The notes: generated from the sequence alone by a model not told the origin. Shown: positions 1 through 7,723, counted from the stretch's first letter. The stretch is 22,851 nt of DNA from JAFGXW01 sp964634385 (GCA_964634385.1 CAZWIZ010000019.1:1-22851), one strand, 5' to 3'. Program-made: numbers and translations.

Positions 1-677
1 TAATTAGATTGTTTTTTTTGACAAATAAATATCATTCTATCTTCTAATACAACTTTGTCTATGACAAATAATTTAGCATTACTTAATAATTTTATATATG
101 ATTCTTCAGGAAATGTTGTTTGAGTATGAACTTCAATACAATCATTAATATTTACAATATGTTTAATCTGATTTTTATTAGTAGTTATTTCAACATCCCA
201 AACAAGTTTCGAATTATCTAATTCAATTTCTTCATGATATCCTATAAGATTTTTTAAATAACTAACTTTTAAGAAATCAAAAATTAAAATAGAATTTGCA
301 TTCATAATCTCTTCAATATGTTTGAAAGCTTTCAATACTTTAAAATCAGAATCTAAATAGTTAATAACATCACTGGACATAACAATAATATCACTATCAA
401 TGTTATGAGGTTCTAATATGTCATGAATGAAGAAATTTATTTTAACATTTTCATTCAATGAATTGTTAAATGCTCTTTCTAACATTTCTTCCGAAATATC
501 TGTCGCAGTTACATAGAAACCAGATTTTGCTAATTTAATAGCTAATGGTCCAGTACCACATCCTAAATCAAGTACAACCCCACTATTAAAATATTTTTTG
601 ATTAATTTATAATATAATTCAATTAAACTATGATCAATAAATTGATCATAGTACATTGCTAATTTATTATAAATCAT
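1..677 (-). CDS. yqeM: Class I SAM-dependent methyltransferase, YqeM-like (3' end cut by window edge)
   Basis: Read from the minus strand, an open frame starts at ATG 677..675 and stays open for 225 codons to the window edge; the last two bases read TA, so it may stop one base outside. The N-terminus MIYNKLAMYYDQFIDHS resembles B. subtilis YqeM, and residues about 36-43 (LDLGCGTG) form the SAM-binding glycine-rich motif I, followed by an acidic residue in ATDIS. The start overlaps the rsfS stop by 11 bases and has no clear ribosome binding site, suggesting translational coupling. Position directly after yqeK-rsfS is the Bacillus yqeM position. The methylated substrate is unknown. A 12-bp perfect inverted repeat sits at codons 9-17. 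Methyltransferase fold is secure; the ortholog name rests mainly on synteny. Confidence 0.85.
   Translation of the reverse strand, partial: MIYNKLAMYYDQFIDHSLIELYYKLIKKYFNSGVVLDLGCGTGPLAIKLAKSGFYVTATDISEEMLERAFNNSLNENVKINFFIHDILEPHNIDSDIIVMSSDVINYLDSDFKVLKAFKHIEEIMNANSILIFDFLKVSYLKNLIGYHEEIELDNSKLVWDVEITTNKNQIKHIVNINDCIEVHTQTTFPEESYIKLLSNAKLFVIDKVVLEDRMIFICQKKQSN
627..652. repeat. Perfect inverted repeat near the 5' end of yqeM
   Basis: The arms actatgatcaat (627-638) and attgatcatagt (641-652) are exact reverse complements separated by 2 bases. In the message they begin 25 bases after the first base of the start codon, within codons 9-17 (YYDQFIDHS), and could form a stable stem near the initiation site. 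No U-tract follows. Confidence 0.6.
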
Positions 678-1014
678 TTGTTGATTTTAATTCTACCTGT
701 TCAATTCCAACCATCATTTTTTCAAGATTATAATATTCTCTCTCTTCTCTTGTGAAAATATTTATAATAATATCTTTACAATCAATTAAAACCCATGATT
801 TAGAATTTCTTCCTTCTATCACTGGATGAGGATAATCATTTTGTGTTAAATCTTGATTTACATGGCTAATTGCTGCCTGAAGTTGTCTATCTGATGTTAC
901 ACTAGAAATTACAAAATAATCAAAAAACGGTGATTTCTTTTTTGTATCAAAAACAATAATATCAAAAGCATTAATATCTTTTAATGCATTTACAATCGTT
1001 TCAATTTTGGTCAT
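667..1014 (-). CDS. rsfS: Ribosomal silencing factor RsfS
   Basis: This 115-residue protein of the RsfS/Iojap/YbeB family binds ribosomal protein L14 (uL14) on the large subunit and blocks 30S joining when nutrients are short (family knowledge). The family pattern is visible in the stretches DIIVFDTKKKSPFFDYFVIS, then HVNQDL, then SWVLIDCKDIIINIF near the C-terminus. The frame stays open upstream to 1062, but I place the start at ATG 1014..1012, because it is preceded by a GGAGGA ribosome binding site and gives the usual family N-terminus MTKIETIV. The start overlaps the end of yqeK by 14 bases, and the 3' end overlaps the next methyltransferase by 11, indicating a coupled operon. Confidence 0.93.
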   Translation of the reverse strand: MTKIETIVNALKDINAFDIIVFDTKKKSPFFDYFVISSVTSDRQLQAAISHVNQDLTQNDYPHPVIEGRNSKSWVLIDCKDIIINIFTREEREYYNLEKMMVGIEQVELKSTNDL

Positions 1015-1594
1015 CTTTGTCCTCCAACAAACTTTTATAGTATTGTCTTGCCTTATAAGCAATTGATGGTATTTTACTATTTTCTTTTTCGTAAAAATTA
1101 ATTGAATTATTTATAATTGTAAAAACGGCTTTATCTAAGGATTCTTCTACAATCTTTCTAACACTAACGCATGAATCATATGTGCGTGATGGTTCAATAT
1201 AATCACTAACAAAAATTATTTTTTCATATATGCTCATATTAGGTCTTCCAACAGTATGGTTTAAGATTGAATTAAGAATTTCATAATTAGTTATTTTGTA
1301 TTTTCTTTTAGCAATAACATATGCGCTAAAAGAATGTAATATTTCGTCGTTATATTCTTTATATATAAAATCAGTTTCAGGAAAATAGTTATTAATTATT
1401 TCCATATTCTCTTCTTTAGAATAATATTTTGTAATATCATGCAGTAATGCAGTAATTTCAAGGATTTCTAAATCTAAATTATATTTTTTTCCGAGTATTA
1501 TTGCAGTATCTCTAACACCATAAATATGTCTCAATCGATTTGGATGATCCGCTAATACTAATTCGACACTTTTTTGAATTTGTTCTTTTGTCAA
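1001..1594 (-). CDS. yqeK: HD-domain Ap4A hydrolase, YqeK family (TTG start)
   Basis: A 197-residue HD-superfamily phosphohydrolase. Members of the YqeK family hydrolyse diadenosine tetraphosphate symmetrically to ADP. The metal-binding signature is visible: H23 (LRHIYGV), the H52-D53 pair in LLHDITK, a His in the EILHSF segment, HTVG, and an Asp in FVSDYIEPSR. The start is TTG at 1594..1592: an AGGGAGG ribosome binding site lies 7 bases upstream and no ATG is nearby, so TTG is well supported. The TTG overlaps the yqeH TGA stop as TTGA, giving tight coupling. The gene ends in TGA inside the rsfS start region. In Bacillus nadD lies just upstream of this gene; here it is absent and yqeH takes that place. 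Confidence 0.93.
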   Translation of the reverse strand: MTKEQIQKSVELVLADHPNRLRHIYGVRDTAIILGKKYNLDLEILEITALLHDITKYYSKEENMEIINNYFPETDFIYKEYNDEILHSFSAYVIAKRKYKITNYEILNSILNHTVGRPNMSIYEKIIFVSDYIEPSRTYDSCVSVRKIVEESLDKAVFTIINNSINFYEKENSKIPSIAYKARQYYKSLLEDKDDQN

Positions 1595-2691
1595 ATTAAT
1601 GCCTCCCTAATATATGGAGTTGTATTTGATCTTGTATAAACTTTTACCTTAATATTACCTAAAACTGTTATAAATCCTAATCCAGGTAAAACGATATCTT
1701 GCTTTTTAAATGATTTTACATTAAAAGTATGCCCTTTAAGTGGAAAATCATTATCATTTTCAAATGGTGGAGTAAGCATATTTTTTACTTGATTGTTATA
1801 TAATTCATCTGCTTTTTCCAACTTTGTACGATGAATCTTCATAAATTCACTTTGATAACAAATAAAACTTGTTCTTTCTCCTTCAAGAAAGTCAATTCTA
1901 GCTAGTCCACCAAAGAATAATGTTTGTTTAGCATCAAGTTGAAATACTTTTGGTTTTATTTCCTTTTTAGGAGTTACAACTTTTAAAGCTTTTTGTGATA
2001 AATAATGAGTAATTTGATTCTCGTTTATTAACCCTGGTGTATCAATAATAAAGTCGTCCCCAAAAGGAATTTTAATTAAATTCAAGGTTGTTCCTGCAAA
2101 AAATGAAACTGTAATAACATCTTTTTTTGAATTAGCGTATGATTTAAGCAAGGTATTAATAAATGTGGATTTTCCAACATTAGTTGCACCTACTATATAT
2201 ATATCTTTACCCTTTGCACGTTTGACAATTTTATCAATAATATTATCAATATTTTTATATTTCATTGCGCTCATCAAATAAACATCAAGTGGTTTAATTT
2301 CATTATCCGCAATGATTTTCTTTAAATGATGTAATAATTTAGGCTCTTTTACTGATTTTGGTAATAAGTCTATTTTATTCGCAATAATTATTAAATCGTT
2401 ATAGTTAGTAAGTTTTGGAATCTGTGGTATTAATGATCCTTCAATATCAAATATATCAATAATCATTACTATTAGTGCTTTTTTATTTCCTATTTCACTA
2501 ATAATGTTGAAATAGTCATCACTAGTTATTTGTAAGGGAGTAACTTCATTATAATTTTTCAAACGAAAACAACGACGACAAATAATATCTTCATTACCTT
2601 CATTTAATTTATTTTGTGGGACATACCCTGGTTTAGTAATATCATTTGATTGAATAATACTACCACAACCTATACAATGTAGTTCTTCCAT
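1591..2691 (-). CDS. yqeH: Ribosome biogenesis GTPase YqeH (circularly permuted)
   Basis: A 366-residue circularly permuted GTPase needed for 30S subunit assembly in Bacillus. An N-terminal zinc finger is formed by C6, C9, C38 and C41 (CIGCG and CRRCF). The G motifs come in permuted order: G4 NKID at 105-108, G5 SAMK at 141-144, P-loop GATNVGKS at 168-175 and G3 DTPG at 217-220. A C-terminal RNA/protein-binding region follows. The usual G2-type PGTT appears as AGTT near residue 200. ATG 2691..2689 follows a GAGAGG ribosome binding site and lies 2 bases after the yqeG stop. It ends in TGA overlapping the TTG of yqeK. In Bacillus, aroE, yhbY and nadD follow; they are missing here. Confidence 0.96.
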   Translation of the reverse strand: MEELHCIGCGSIIQSNDITKPGYVPQNKLNEGNEDIICRRCFRLKNYNEVTPLQITSDDYFNIISEIGNKKALIVMIIDIFDIEGSLIPQIPKLTNYNDLIIIANKIDLLPKSVKEPKLLHHLKKIIADNEIKPLDVYLMSAMKYKNIDNIIDKIVKRAKGKDIYIVGATNVGKSTFINTLLKSYANSKKDVITVSFFAGTTLNLIKIPFGDDFIIDTPGLINENQITHYLSQKALKVVTPKKEIKPKVFQLDAKQTLFFGGLARIDFLEGERTSFICYQSEFMKIHRTKLEKADELYNNQVKNMLTPPFENDNDFPLKGHTFNVKSFKKQDIVLPGLGFITVLGNIKVKVYTRSNTTPYIREALI

Positions 2692-2693
2692 TT

Positions 2694-3257
2694 TTAACGC
2701 CTCTCATCTAATGATAGTTTTTGATAAATATCATTATTTTTTCTCTTTATTTTTTCTAACATTTTTAACTCAATTTTACGATTAAATTTTGTGTACCATT
2801 TTTCAGTTTTTTTCTTTAATGGATTAACCAAAATACTATATGCATGAAATCTATTCGCACAATAAACATCAGTCATTAATTGATCTCCTATTATAGCAAT
2901 TTCTTTATGTGAATACTTTTTATCAGCTGATTTAAGGGCTTTTCTAATTCCTATCAATAATGGTTTCCTAGCATTTCCGACACCTTTATAGTCCGTTCCT
3001 TCTAAAAAAGTAGTTATTCTAGCTGGAACATTATTCGAGATGACAATAACCTCAAGTCCAATTCTATTCATTTCCTTAAATTTTTCAATAATCTGAGTTG
3101 TTGGTTTATCTTCATCATAAGAAATAAGTGTATTATCTAAGTCTGTTAGTACTAGCCTTAGACCATTATTGTAAAGTTCCTTGAAATCAATATCAAAGAA
3201 GCTATTATGAAATTCGTTAGGAATAAATCTTTTAGTTCTTAGTAGTAAATGGATCAT
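2694..3257 (-). CDS. yqeG: HAD-family phosphatase YqeG
   Basis: A 187-residue HAD-superfamily IIIA phosphatase. The nucleophile motif DLDNT (D39 and D41), the motif II Ser in VISNN (S74), the Lys in ARKPL (K98) and the acidic motif GDQLMTD (124-130) are all present and correctly spaced, so the enzyme looks active. The physiological substrate of YqeG is not firmly established. It is the first gene of the yqeG-yqeH-yqeK-rsfS-yqeM cluster, and its constant position beside the GTPase gene yqeH suggests a role connected to ribosome assembly (inference). The start ATG 3257..3255 has a near-perfect AAGGAGG ribosome binding site, and a good promoter lies just upstream. Confidence 0.93.
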   Translation of the reverse strand: MIHLLLRTKRFIPNEFHNSFFDIDFKELYNNGLRLVLTDLDNTLISYDEDKPTTQIIEKFKEMNRIGLEVIVISNNVPARITTFLEGTDYKGVGNARKPLLIGIRKALKSADKKYSHKEIAIIGDQLMTDVYCANRFHAYSILVNPLKKKTEKWYTKFNRKIELKMLEKIKRKNNDIYQKLSLDERR

Positions 3258-3283
3258 GTTAACCTCCTTGCTTATATAGTCTA

Positions 3284-3312
3284 ATTATACAAAAATATTC
3301 ACTAAATGTCTA
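3284..3312 (-). promoter_or_regulatory. Promoter of the yqeG operon
   Basis: On the minus strand, TAGACA (-35, 3312..3307) is followed after 17 bases by TATAAT (-10, 3289..3284). This is a near-consensus housekeeping sigma promoter. It fills the 56-base gap after the YgiQ-family gene and should start transcription near 3277, about 20 bases before the yqeG ATG. No terminator hairpin is seen in the gap, so read-through from upstream is also possible. Confidence 0.75.
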
Positions 3313-3313
3313 T

Positions 3314-5107
3314 TTAATAAGCCTTTGGTTTTATCAAACAACGATGTGAGAATCCAATTAAATCTGTTCGATGAGCTAGCGTTAATGCTTTATGTACTAG
3401 ACGATAGTTTTTTGGGTTTTTGTATTGTATTAAAGCTCTTTGCATAGCTTTATCTTCTTTTTTTACCGGAACATAAACTTTTTCCATTGTTCGTGGATCA
3501 AGTCCTGTATAAAACATACATGTTGACATTGTTCCTGGTGTTGGATAAAAATCTTGAACCTGTTCAGGATAATATTTTAAATCTCTAATATAACAAGCTA
3601 ATTCAATAGCTTCTTTTAGTGTTGAGCCTGGATGAGAACTGATTAAATATGGAACAAGATATTGATTTTTGCTATGTTTTCTATTAAGTTCATAATATTT
3701 TTTTACAAATGAATCATACAATTCTCTTTTTGGTTTATTCATTTTTTGTAGAACAACATCACTAATATGTTCAGGGGCAACTTTCAATTGGCCTGACACA
3801 TGATACTTAACAAGTTCATCAAAAAATTCTTTATTTTTATCATACATAAGATAATCATATCTAATGCCACTTCGAACAAATACTTTTTTAATATTAGGTA
3901 ATTCTCTTACTTCTCTTAAAATATTAAGATAATTATTATGAGAAATTTTTAATAATGGGCAAGGTTTATCTTCTAGACATTGCTTGTTAATACAAACACC
4001 ATATTTCTTTTGTTTTTCACAAGCCACATCATAAAAATTAGCTGTTGGTCCACCAATATCGTGAATATATCCTTTAAAATCTTTATCTTTTGTTATTTTA
4101 ATTGCTTCTTTTACAATTGATTCTTTTGATCTTGATTGAATAATTCTTCCTTGATGATACGTTAAGGCACAAAAACTACACCCTCCATAACATCCTCTAT
4201 TACTAATAATTGAAAATTTGACTTCATCAATTGCGGGTATGTGTCCAAGTTTTTTATAAATAGGATGATAATTACGTTCAAAAGGTAAACTGTAAATATT
4301 GTCCATTTCTTCCCTAGTTACGGGTCTGTTTGGAGGATTTTGAATAACGAAATGATGCTTGTAAACCTCTAATAGAGGTTTACCACTAATATAGTCTGTA
4401 TTATTATGCTTTATCATGAAACTTTTAGCATAAGTCTTTTTATCACTAATTATTTCATCATATGTTGGTAATTTAATAGCGTCTTCAGGAATATAATCCG
4501 GGTTATTAGTCTTATAAACTGTTCCTTTTATAAAAATAATATCTTTAATATCTAATCCACTATTTAAATATTCCGCTATTTCTACAATGCTAAGTTCACT
4601 CATACCATAAACTAATATATTGGCTTTTGAGTCTATTAAAATACTTTTTCTTACTTGATTTTTCCAGTAATCATAATGAGCAAGTCTTCTTAAAGAAGCT
4701 TCAATACCGCCAATTATAATATTACTATCAGGGTATAATTCTCTTATTTTTTGCGAATATCTGATTGTTGCATAATCTGGTCTATATCCCATTCTACCAC
4801 CTGGAGAATACATATCTTTTGTTCTTCGTCTTTTTGAAACAGAATAATGATTTACCATTGAATCAATATTTCCAGAAGATATTAAAAATCCAAGTCTTGG
4901 AGTTCCTAATTTTTTAAACTCGTTATCATTGTGAATATCTGGTTGTGGAATAATTCCAATGCTATATCCATATGATTCTAACATTCTCGAAATAATAGCT
5001 ACACCAAAAGAAGGATGATCTACATAAGCATCACCACTAATAAAAACAAAATCTAATGTTTCGATATTTCTTTCAATTAAATCTTTTCTTGAAATAGGTA
5101 AAAACAT
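3314..5107 (-). CDS. YgiQ family radical SAM protein (UPF0313)
   Basis: A 597-residue member of the YgiQ/UPF0313 family. These proteins have an N-terminal cobalamin-binding-like domain (residues about 1-290), the radical SAM [4Fe-4S] motif CxxxCxxC (here C306, C310 and C313 in RGCYGGCSFC), and a C-terminal DUF3362-like region. The reaction is not established. Length and motifs match full-length members. The start ATG 5107..5105 is preceded by AAAGGTGAT, the GGTGAT-type ribosome binding site used by several genes here. It lies 4 bases after the YgjP-type peptidase and is the last gene of the mtnN unit. MtnN can remove 5'-deoxyadenosine, a radical SAM by-product, so the pairing may be functional (inference). 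Confidence 0.93.
   Translation of the reverse strand: MFLPISRKDLIERNIETLDFVFISGDAYVDHPSFGVAIISRMLESYGYSIGIIPQPDIHNDNEFKKLGTPRLGFLISSGNIDSMVNHYSVSKRRRTKDMYSPGGRMGYRPDYATIRYSQKIRELYPDSNIIIGGIEASLRRLAHYDYWKNQVRKSILIDSKANILVYGMSELSIVEIAEYLNSGLDIKDIIFIKGTVYKTNNPDYIPEDAIKLPTYDEIISDKKTYAKSFMIKHNNTDYISGKPLLEVYKHHFVIQNPPNRPVTREEMDNIYSLPFERNYHPIYKKLGHIPAIDEVKFSIISNRGCYGGCSFCALTYHQGRIIQSRSKESIVKEAIKITKDKDFKGYIHDIGGPTANFYDVACEKQKKYGVCINKQCLEDKPCPLLKISHNNYLNILREVRELPNIKKVFVRSGIRYDYLMYDKNKEFFDELVKYHVSGQLKVAPEHISDVVLQKMNKPKRELYDSFVKKYYELNRKHSKNQYLVPYLISSHPGSTLKEAIELACYIRDLKYYPEQVQDFYPTPGTMSTCMFYTGLDPRTMEKVYVPVKKEDKAMQRALIQYKNPKNYRLVHKALTLAHRTDLIGFSHRCLIKPKAY
4361..4383. repeat. Perfect inverted repeat inside the YgiQ-family gene
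   Basis: The arms gtaaacctct and agaggtttac are exact reverse complements separated by 3 bases, so the message can form a 10-bp hairpin with a tri-nucleotide loop. It lies within the coding region (residues about 242-249, GKPLLEVY). No U-tract follows on either strand, so it is not an intrinsic terminator. Confidence 0.6.
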
Positions 5108-5111
5108 ACTA

Positions 5112-5795
5112 TCACCTTTTATTAAATTTGCTGTTTAGTTCTTTCTTAAGTTGTCTATGATCTTTGGAAAATTTACTTAATAATGAATAAAATTTTGGAG
5201 AATGATTTTGATGAACTAGATGTGATATTTCATGTAAAAAAACATATTCTAAATATTTTTTATCCATATTAACTAAATATAAATTAATATTTATTACTTT
5301 ACTACGAGGATTACAACTTCCAAATCTTGTAATCATATATCTCGTCCTAAAAGTAACATCTTTAAGATATATAATTCCGTTGTTATAATACTTATCTTTT
5401 AAATTATTCAAGTTTTCAAGTATTATTTCTTTTTCCATCTTCTTATATAATAATTTCAATTGGTCAACCGAAACTTTCGGTTCTTTAATTGTATTTTCTG
5501 CAAAGTTTATTTGAAGCTTATTTATATGTAAGTCCAGCTCTTTTGTAAATTCATTTCCAAATATATAATAATTAGAACTATGAATTTCATTATTTTTTTC
5601 AATCGTTTCAAATTTTCTAATAAATGATTTTTGATTATTCTTAATATAATCAAAAATATCTTTATGTGTTTGATATCTTGATGCATTGATTTGAATATAT
5701 CCTTCACTTTTAAAATAGAAATAGGTGTTTTTATTGTTTTTAAAGGTAATTTGGTATTTTATTTTATGATTATCTAATAATAATTCTTTTATCAT
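5112..5795 (-). CDS. YgjP-type (DUF45) zinc metallopeptidase
   Basis: A 227-residue protein of the YgjP/DUF45 metal-dependent hydrolase family, related to SprT/WSS1 metalloproteases. The zinc site is HEISH at 188-192 (H188, E189, H192), with the third ligand probably H198 in HSPKFY. Upstream, RYMITRFGSC (152-161) matches the family R-x-x-x-S-R-W-G-S-C block, with Phe in place of the usual Trp. There is no signal peptide or membrane segment, so it is cytosolic. The substrate is unknown. The ATG overlaps the mtnN stop as ATGA (5795..5792), so translation is probably coupled, and the YgiQ-family gene follows 4 bases later. Family assignment is strong; function is not. Confidence 0.88.
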   Translation of the reverse strand: MIKELLLDNHKIKYQITFKNNKNTYFYFKSEGYIQINASRYQTHKDIFDYIKNNQKSFIRKFETIEKNNEIHSSNYYIFGNEFTKELDLHINKLQINFAENTIKEPKVSVDQLKLLYKKMEKEIILENLNNLKDKYYNNGIIYLKDVTFRTRYMITRFGSCNPRSKVININLYLVNMDKKYLEYVFLHEISHLVHQNHSPKFYSLLSKFSKDHRQLKKELNSKFNKR

Positions 5796-6481
5796 AAAAT
5801 ATTAATAAGTTCTTTTAAAACAATAGCTGCATTAAGTGAAGCATCTTTTAAAAACTTATAAAAATCTTCGTTTTGATTTTCATTATCTATAATATCTGAA
5901 ATACTTCGATAAATTATAAAAGGAATATTATACAATGTAGCAGTATGAGCGATAGCTGCGGCTTCCATTTCAACAGCGTATATGTCACTATATAGTCTAT
6001 TTATATCTTTTAATTTATCGCTAGAATATATAAATTGGTCACCTGAAGCGATTTTTCCTATTTTAAAATTAAAATTAAGATTTCTAAGAATCCTTTTCGT
6101 TTTATTTAACAATTCTTCATCTGCATAAAACAAAGCATCTGAACCTGGTATTTGTCCTTTAACATATTTACCAATACTCACAACATCAACATCGTGATAT
6201 AAAACTTCTCTAGAGATAACAACGTCTTTATGCTTAACTCCATTTTGTCCTCCGGCAACGCCTATGTTAATAATGCTTTCAACATTGAATTTCTCAATTA
6301 ATATTGATGTTGTAATAGCGGCGTTAACTTTCCCGATTCCAGCTAATACTATTACAACTTCTTTGTTATTTATTTTACCTTTATAAAAAGTTCTTATTCT
6401 TAATTTAATCTCCTCTAAGTCAGTAACGTCTTTTAGTATCGCTTCTAGTTCTTCATTAAGTGCTCCAATAATACCAATCAT
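5792..6481 (-). CDS. mtnN: 5'-methylthioadenosine/S-adenosylhomocysteine nucleosidase
   Basis: A 229-residue MTA/SAH nucleosidase (Pfs), which splits adenine from methylthioadenosine, S-adenosylhomocysteine and 5'-deoxyadenosine. It starts with the family sequence MIGIIGALNEEL, where E11 aligns with the catalytic Glu12 of E. coli. It contains GVAGG (74-78), GDQF (147-150), the ribose-binding E171-M172-E173 and catalytic D196 in SISDIID. Length is normal. ATG 6481..6479 has an AAGGAGG ribosome binding site. In many Firmicutes mtnN follows greA as here. Clearing SAH supports the methyltransferases in this window, and 5'-deoxyadenosine removal could serve the YgiQ-family radical SAM protein two genes on. 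No clear promoter lies in the short gap after the greA terminator, so expression may come from read-through. Confidence 0.96.
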   Translation of the reverse strand: MIGIIGALNEELEAILKDVTDLEEIKLRIRTFYKGKINNKEVVIVLAGIGKVNAAITTSILIEKFNVESIINIGVAGGQNGVKHKDVVISREVLYHDVDVVSIGKYVKGQIPGSDALFYADEELLNKTKRILRNLNFNFKIGKIASGDQFIYSSDKLKDINRLYSDIYAVEMEAAAIAHTATLYNIPFIIYRSISDIIDNENQNEDFYKFLKDASLNAAIVLKELINIL

Positions 6482-6502
6482 TTTTGTGCCTCCTTAATTA
6501 TT

Positions 6503-6533
6503 AAAATAAGAATGTTTTCAACATTCTTATTTT
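6503..6533 (-). terminator. Hairpin terminator between greA and mtnN
   Basis: A perfect 14-bp inverted repeat (arms aaaataagaatgtt and aacattcttatttt) with a 3-base loop overlaps the greA stop codon at 6527..6529. The minus-strand stem ends in TTTT and is followed by AT-rich sequence, as for an intrinsic terminator. Being symmetric it has a run of T on both strands. It is A/U-rich and so probably leaky, and mtnN has no obvious promoter of its own. Confidence 0.7.
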
Positions 6534-6991
6534 ACACTAACTATTTTTACTGTTACTTCATTTAATGTTTCAGTTTTTATCGTTAAAGTCTGTCCTTTTT
6601 TACTACCAATGATACCTTTTCCGATTGCAGATTCATTTGAAATTTTGCCTTCTAATGGATTGGCTTCCAACGAACCAACTATAGTATATTCTTTTGGTTC
6701 AAGATCATTAATTTTCAATAATACAGTTTTACCAATATTAACATTTTTCGAAGTATCTAATTTAATAATTTCGTAATTTTTTAGAATGCCTTCAATTTCT
6801 TTAATTCTAGCTTCAATACGAGCTTGTTCATCTCTTGCAGCATCATAATCTGCATTTTCAGATAAATCTCCTTGAGCTCTTGCATCTTTTAATGCTTCAA
6901 GATTTCTTTTTCGATCAACATCTTTTAATCTTTCAAGTTCATCTTTATGGTTTTGAAAACCTTGTTTGGTTAATTTATGAGTTTCTTCCAT
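6527..6991 (-). CDS. greA: Transcription elongation factor GreA
   Basis: A 154-residue GreA. It rescues backtracked RNA polymerase by stimulating cleavage of the nascent RNA 3' end through the secondary channel. The N-terminal coiled coil (about 1-75) carries the tip signature LSENADYDAARDEQ with the conserved acidic residues. The C-terminal FKBP-like domain includes NPLEGKISNESAIGKGIIG and ends after TLTIKTETLNEVTVKIVSVK. The frame is open 7 codons further upstream, but ATG 6991..6989 has a GGAGG ribosome binding site at 7 bases and gives the normal N-terminus. It lies 25 bases downstream of udk, the same order as in Bacillus, and is followed by a hairpin terminator. Confidence 0.96.
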   Translation of the reverse strand: MEETHKLTKQGFQNHKDELERLKDVDRKRNLEALKDARAQGDLSENADYDAARDEQARIEARIKEIEGILKNYEIIKLDTSKNVNIGKTVLLKINDLEPKEYTIVGSLEANPLEGKISNESAIGKGIIGSKKGQTLTIKTETLNEVTVKIVSVK

Positions 6992-7016
6992 TGTAATACC
7001 TCCATATTCCAATTTA

Positions 7017-7649
7017 TTATACTATATCTTCCTCTGAAATGATAGATTTTATTTTTGTGATAATTAAATCAACTGCCACATCATGATTAATATCATTAGG
7101 AATGATAATATCGGCATATCTTTTTGTTGGTTTAACAAATGCAAAATGCATTGGTTTAACCGTATTAAGATATTGATTAATTACACTAGCTAATGATCTT
7201 CCACGTTCATCCATATCTCTTTTTAATCTTCTTATAAATCTAATATCATCATCTGCTTCTACAAATAATTTTATATCACATAAATCTCTTATTCGTTGAT
7301 CTTCCATTATTAATATTCCTTCTAAAATAATAATTTTAGTTGGTATTAATATTTCGGTTTTCAAACTGCGGTTGTGCGCTTCAAAATCATATATAGGTTT
7401 TACTATTTCTTTTCCCTTTAATAAATCTAAAATTTGTTTATACATTAAGTCATTATCTAACGAAAAAGGATGATCGTAATTTACTTTATATCTTTCTTCC
7501 ATATTCATTTCAGTTTGATCTTTATAATAATCATCATGTTTAATAACAATTACGTCTTCTTGCTTAAAACTATTTATTATTTTATTTACTACAGTAGTTT
7601 TACCAGAGGCTGACCCCCCAGCTACAGCTATAAATACAGGTTTATTCAT
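7017..7649 (-). CDS. udk: Uridine kinase
   Basis: A 210-residue uridine/cytidine kinase of pyrimidine salvage, phosphorylating uridine and cytidine to UMP and CMP. The P-loop is GGSASGKTT at 11-19. The HDDYYKDQTEM segment and YDHPFSLDNDL are the typical nucleoside-binding stretches, and RRLKRDMDERGR is the conserved lid region. Length is standard. ATG 7649..7647 follows an AAAGGAGG ribosome binding site. It is preceded by its own promoter, which overlaps the trhP2 stop, and followed by greA. The order trhP2-udk-greA matches Bacillus. Confidence 0.96.
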   Translation of the reverse strand: MNKPVFIAVAGGSASGKTTVVNKIINSFKQEDVIVIKHDDYYKDQTEMNMEERYKVNYDHPFSLDNDLMYKQILDLLKGKEIVKPIYDFEAHNRSLKTEILIPTKIIILEGILIMEDQRIRDLCDIKLFVEADDDIRFIRRLKRDMDERGRSLASVINQYLNTVKPMHFAFVKPTKRYADIIIPNDINHDVAVDLIITKIKSIISEEDIV

Positions 7650-7723
7650 TTATTATCCTCCTTTTCGTTAAAGTAAAATTAATAAATTCTCTTTAGGTAA
7701 TATCAAGCTTATTTATCAATTCA

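Noticed and set aside
3258..3313. Terminator after the YgiQ-family gene
   Set aside because: No hairpin with a U-tract fits in this 56-base gap, which is taken up by the yqeG promoter.
5522..5707. 61-residue minus-strand frame inside the YgjP-type peptidase gene
   Set aside because: It is the shadow of the peptidase frame, AT-rich with low-complexity Ile/Lys content and no ribosome binding site. Other antisense frames (10846-11034, 16109-16429, 17371-17658, 18091-18393) were dropped for the same reason.
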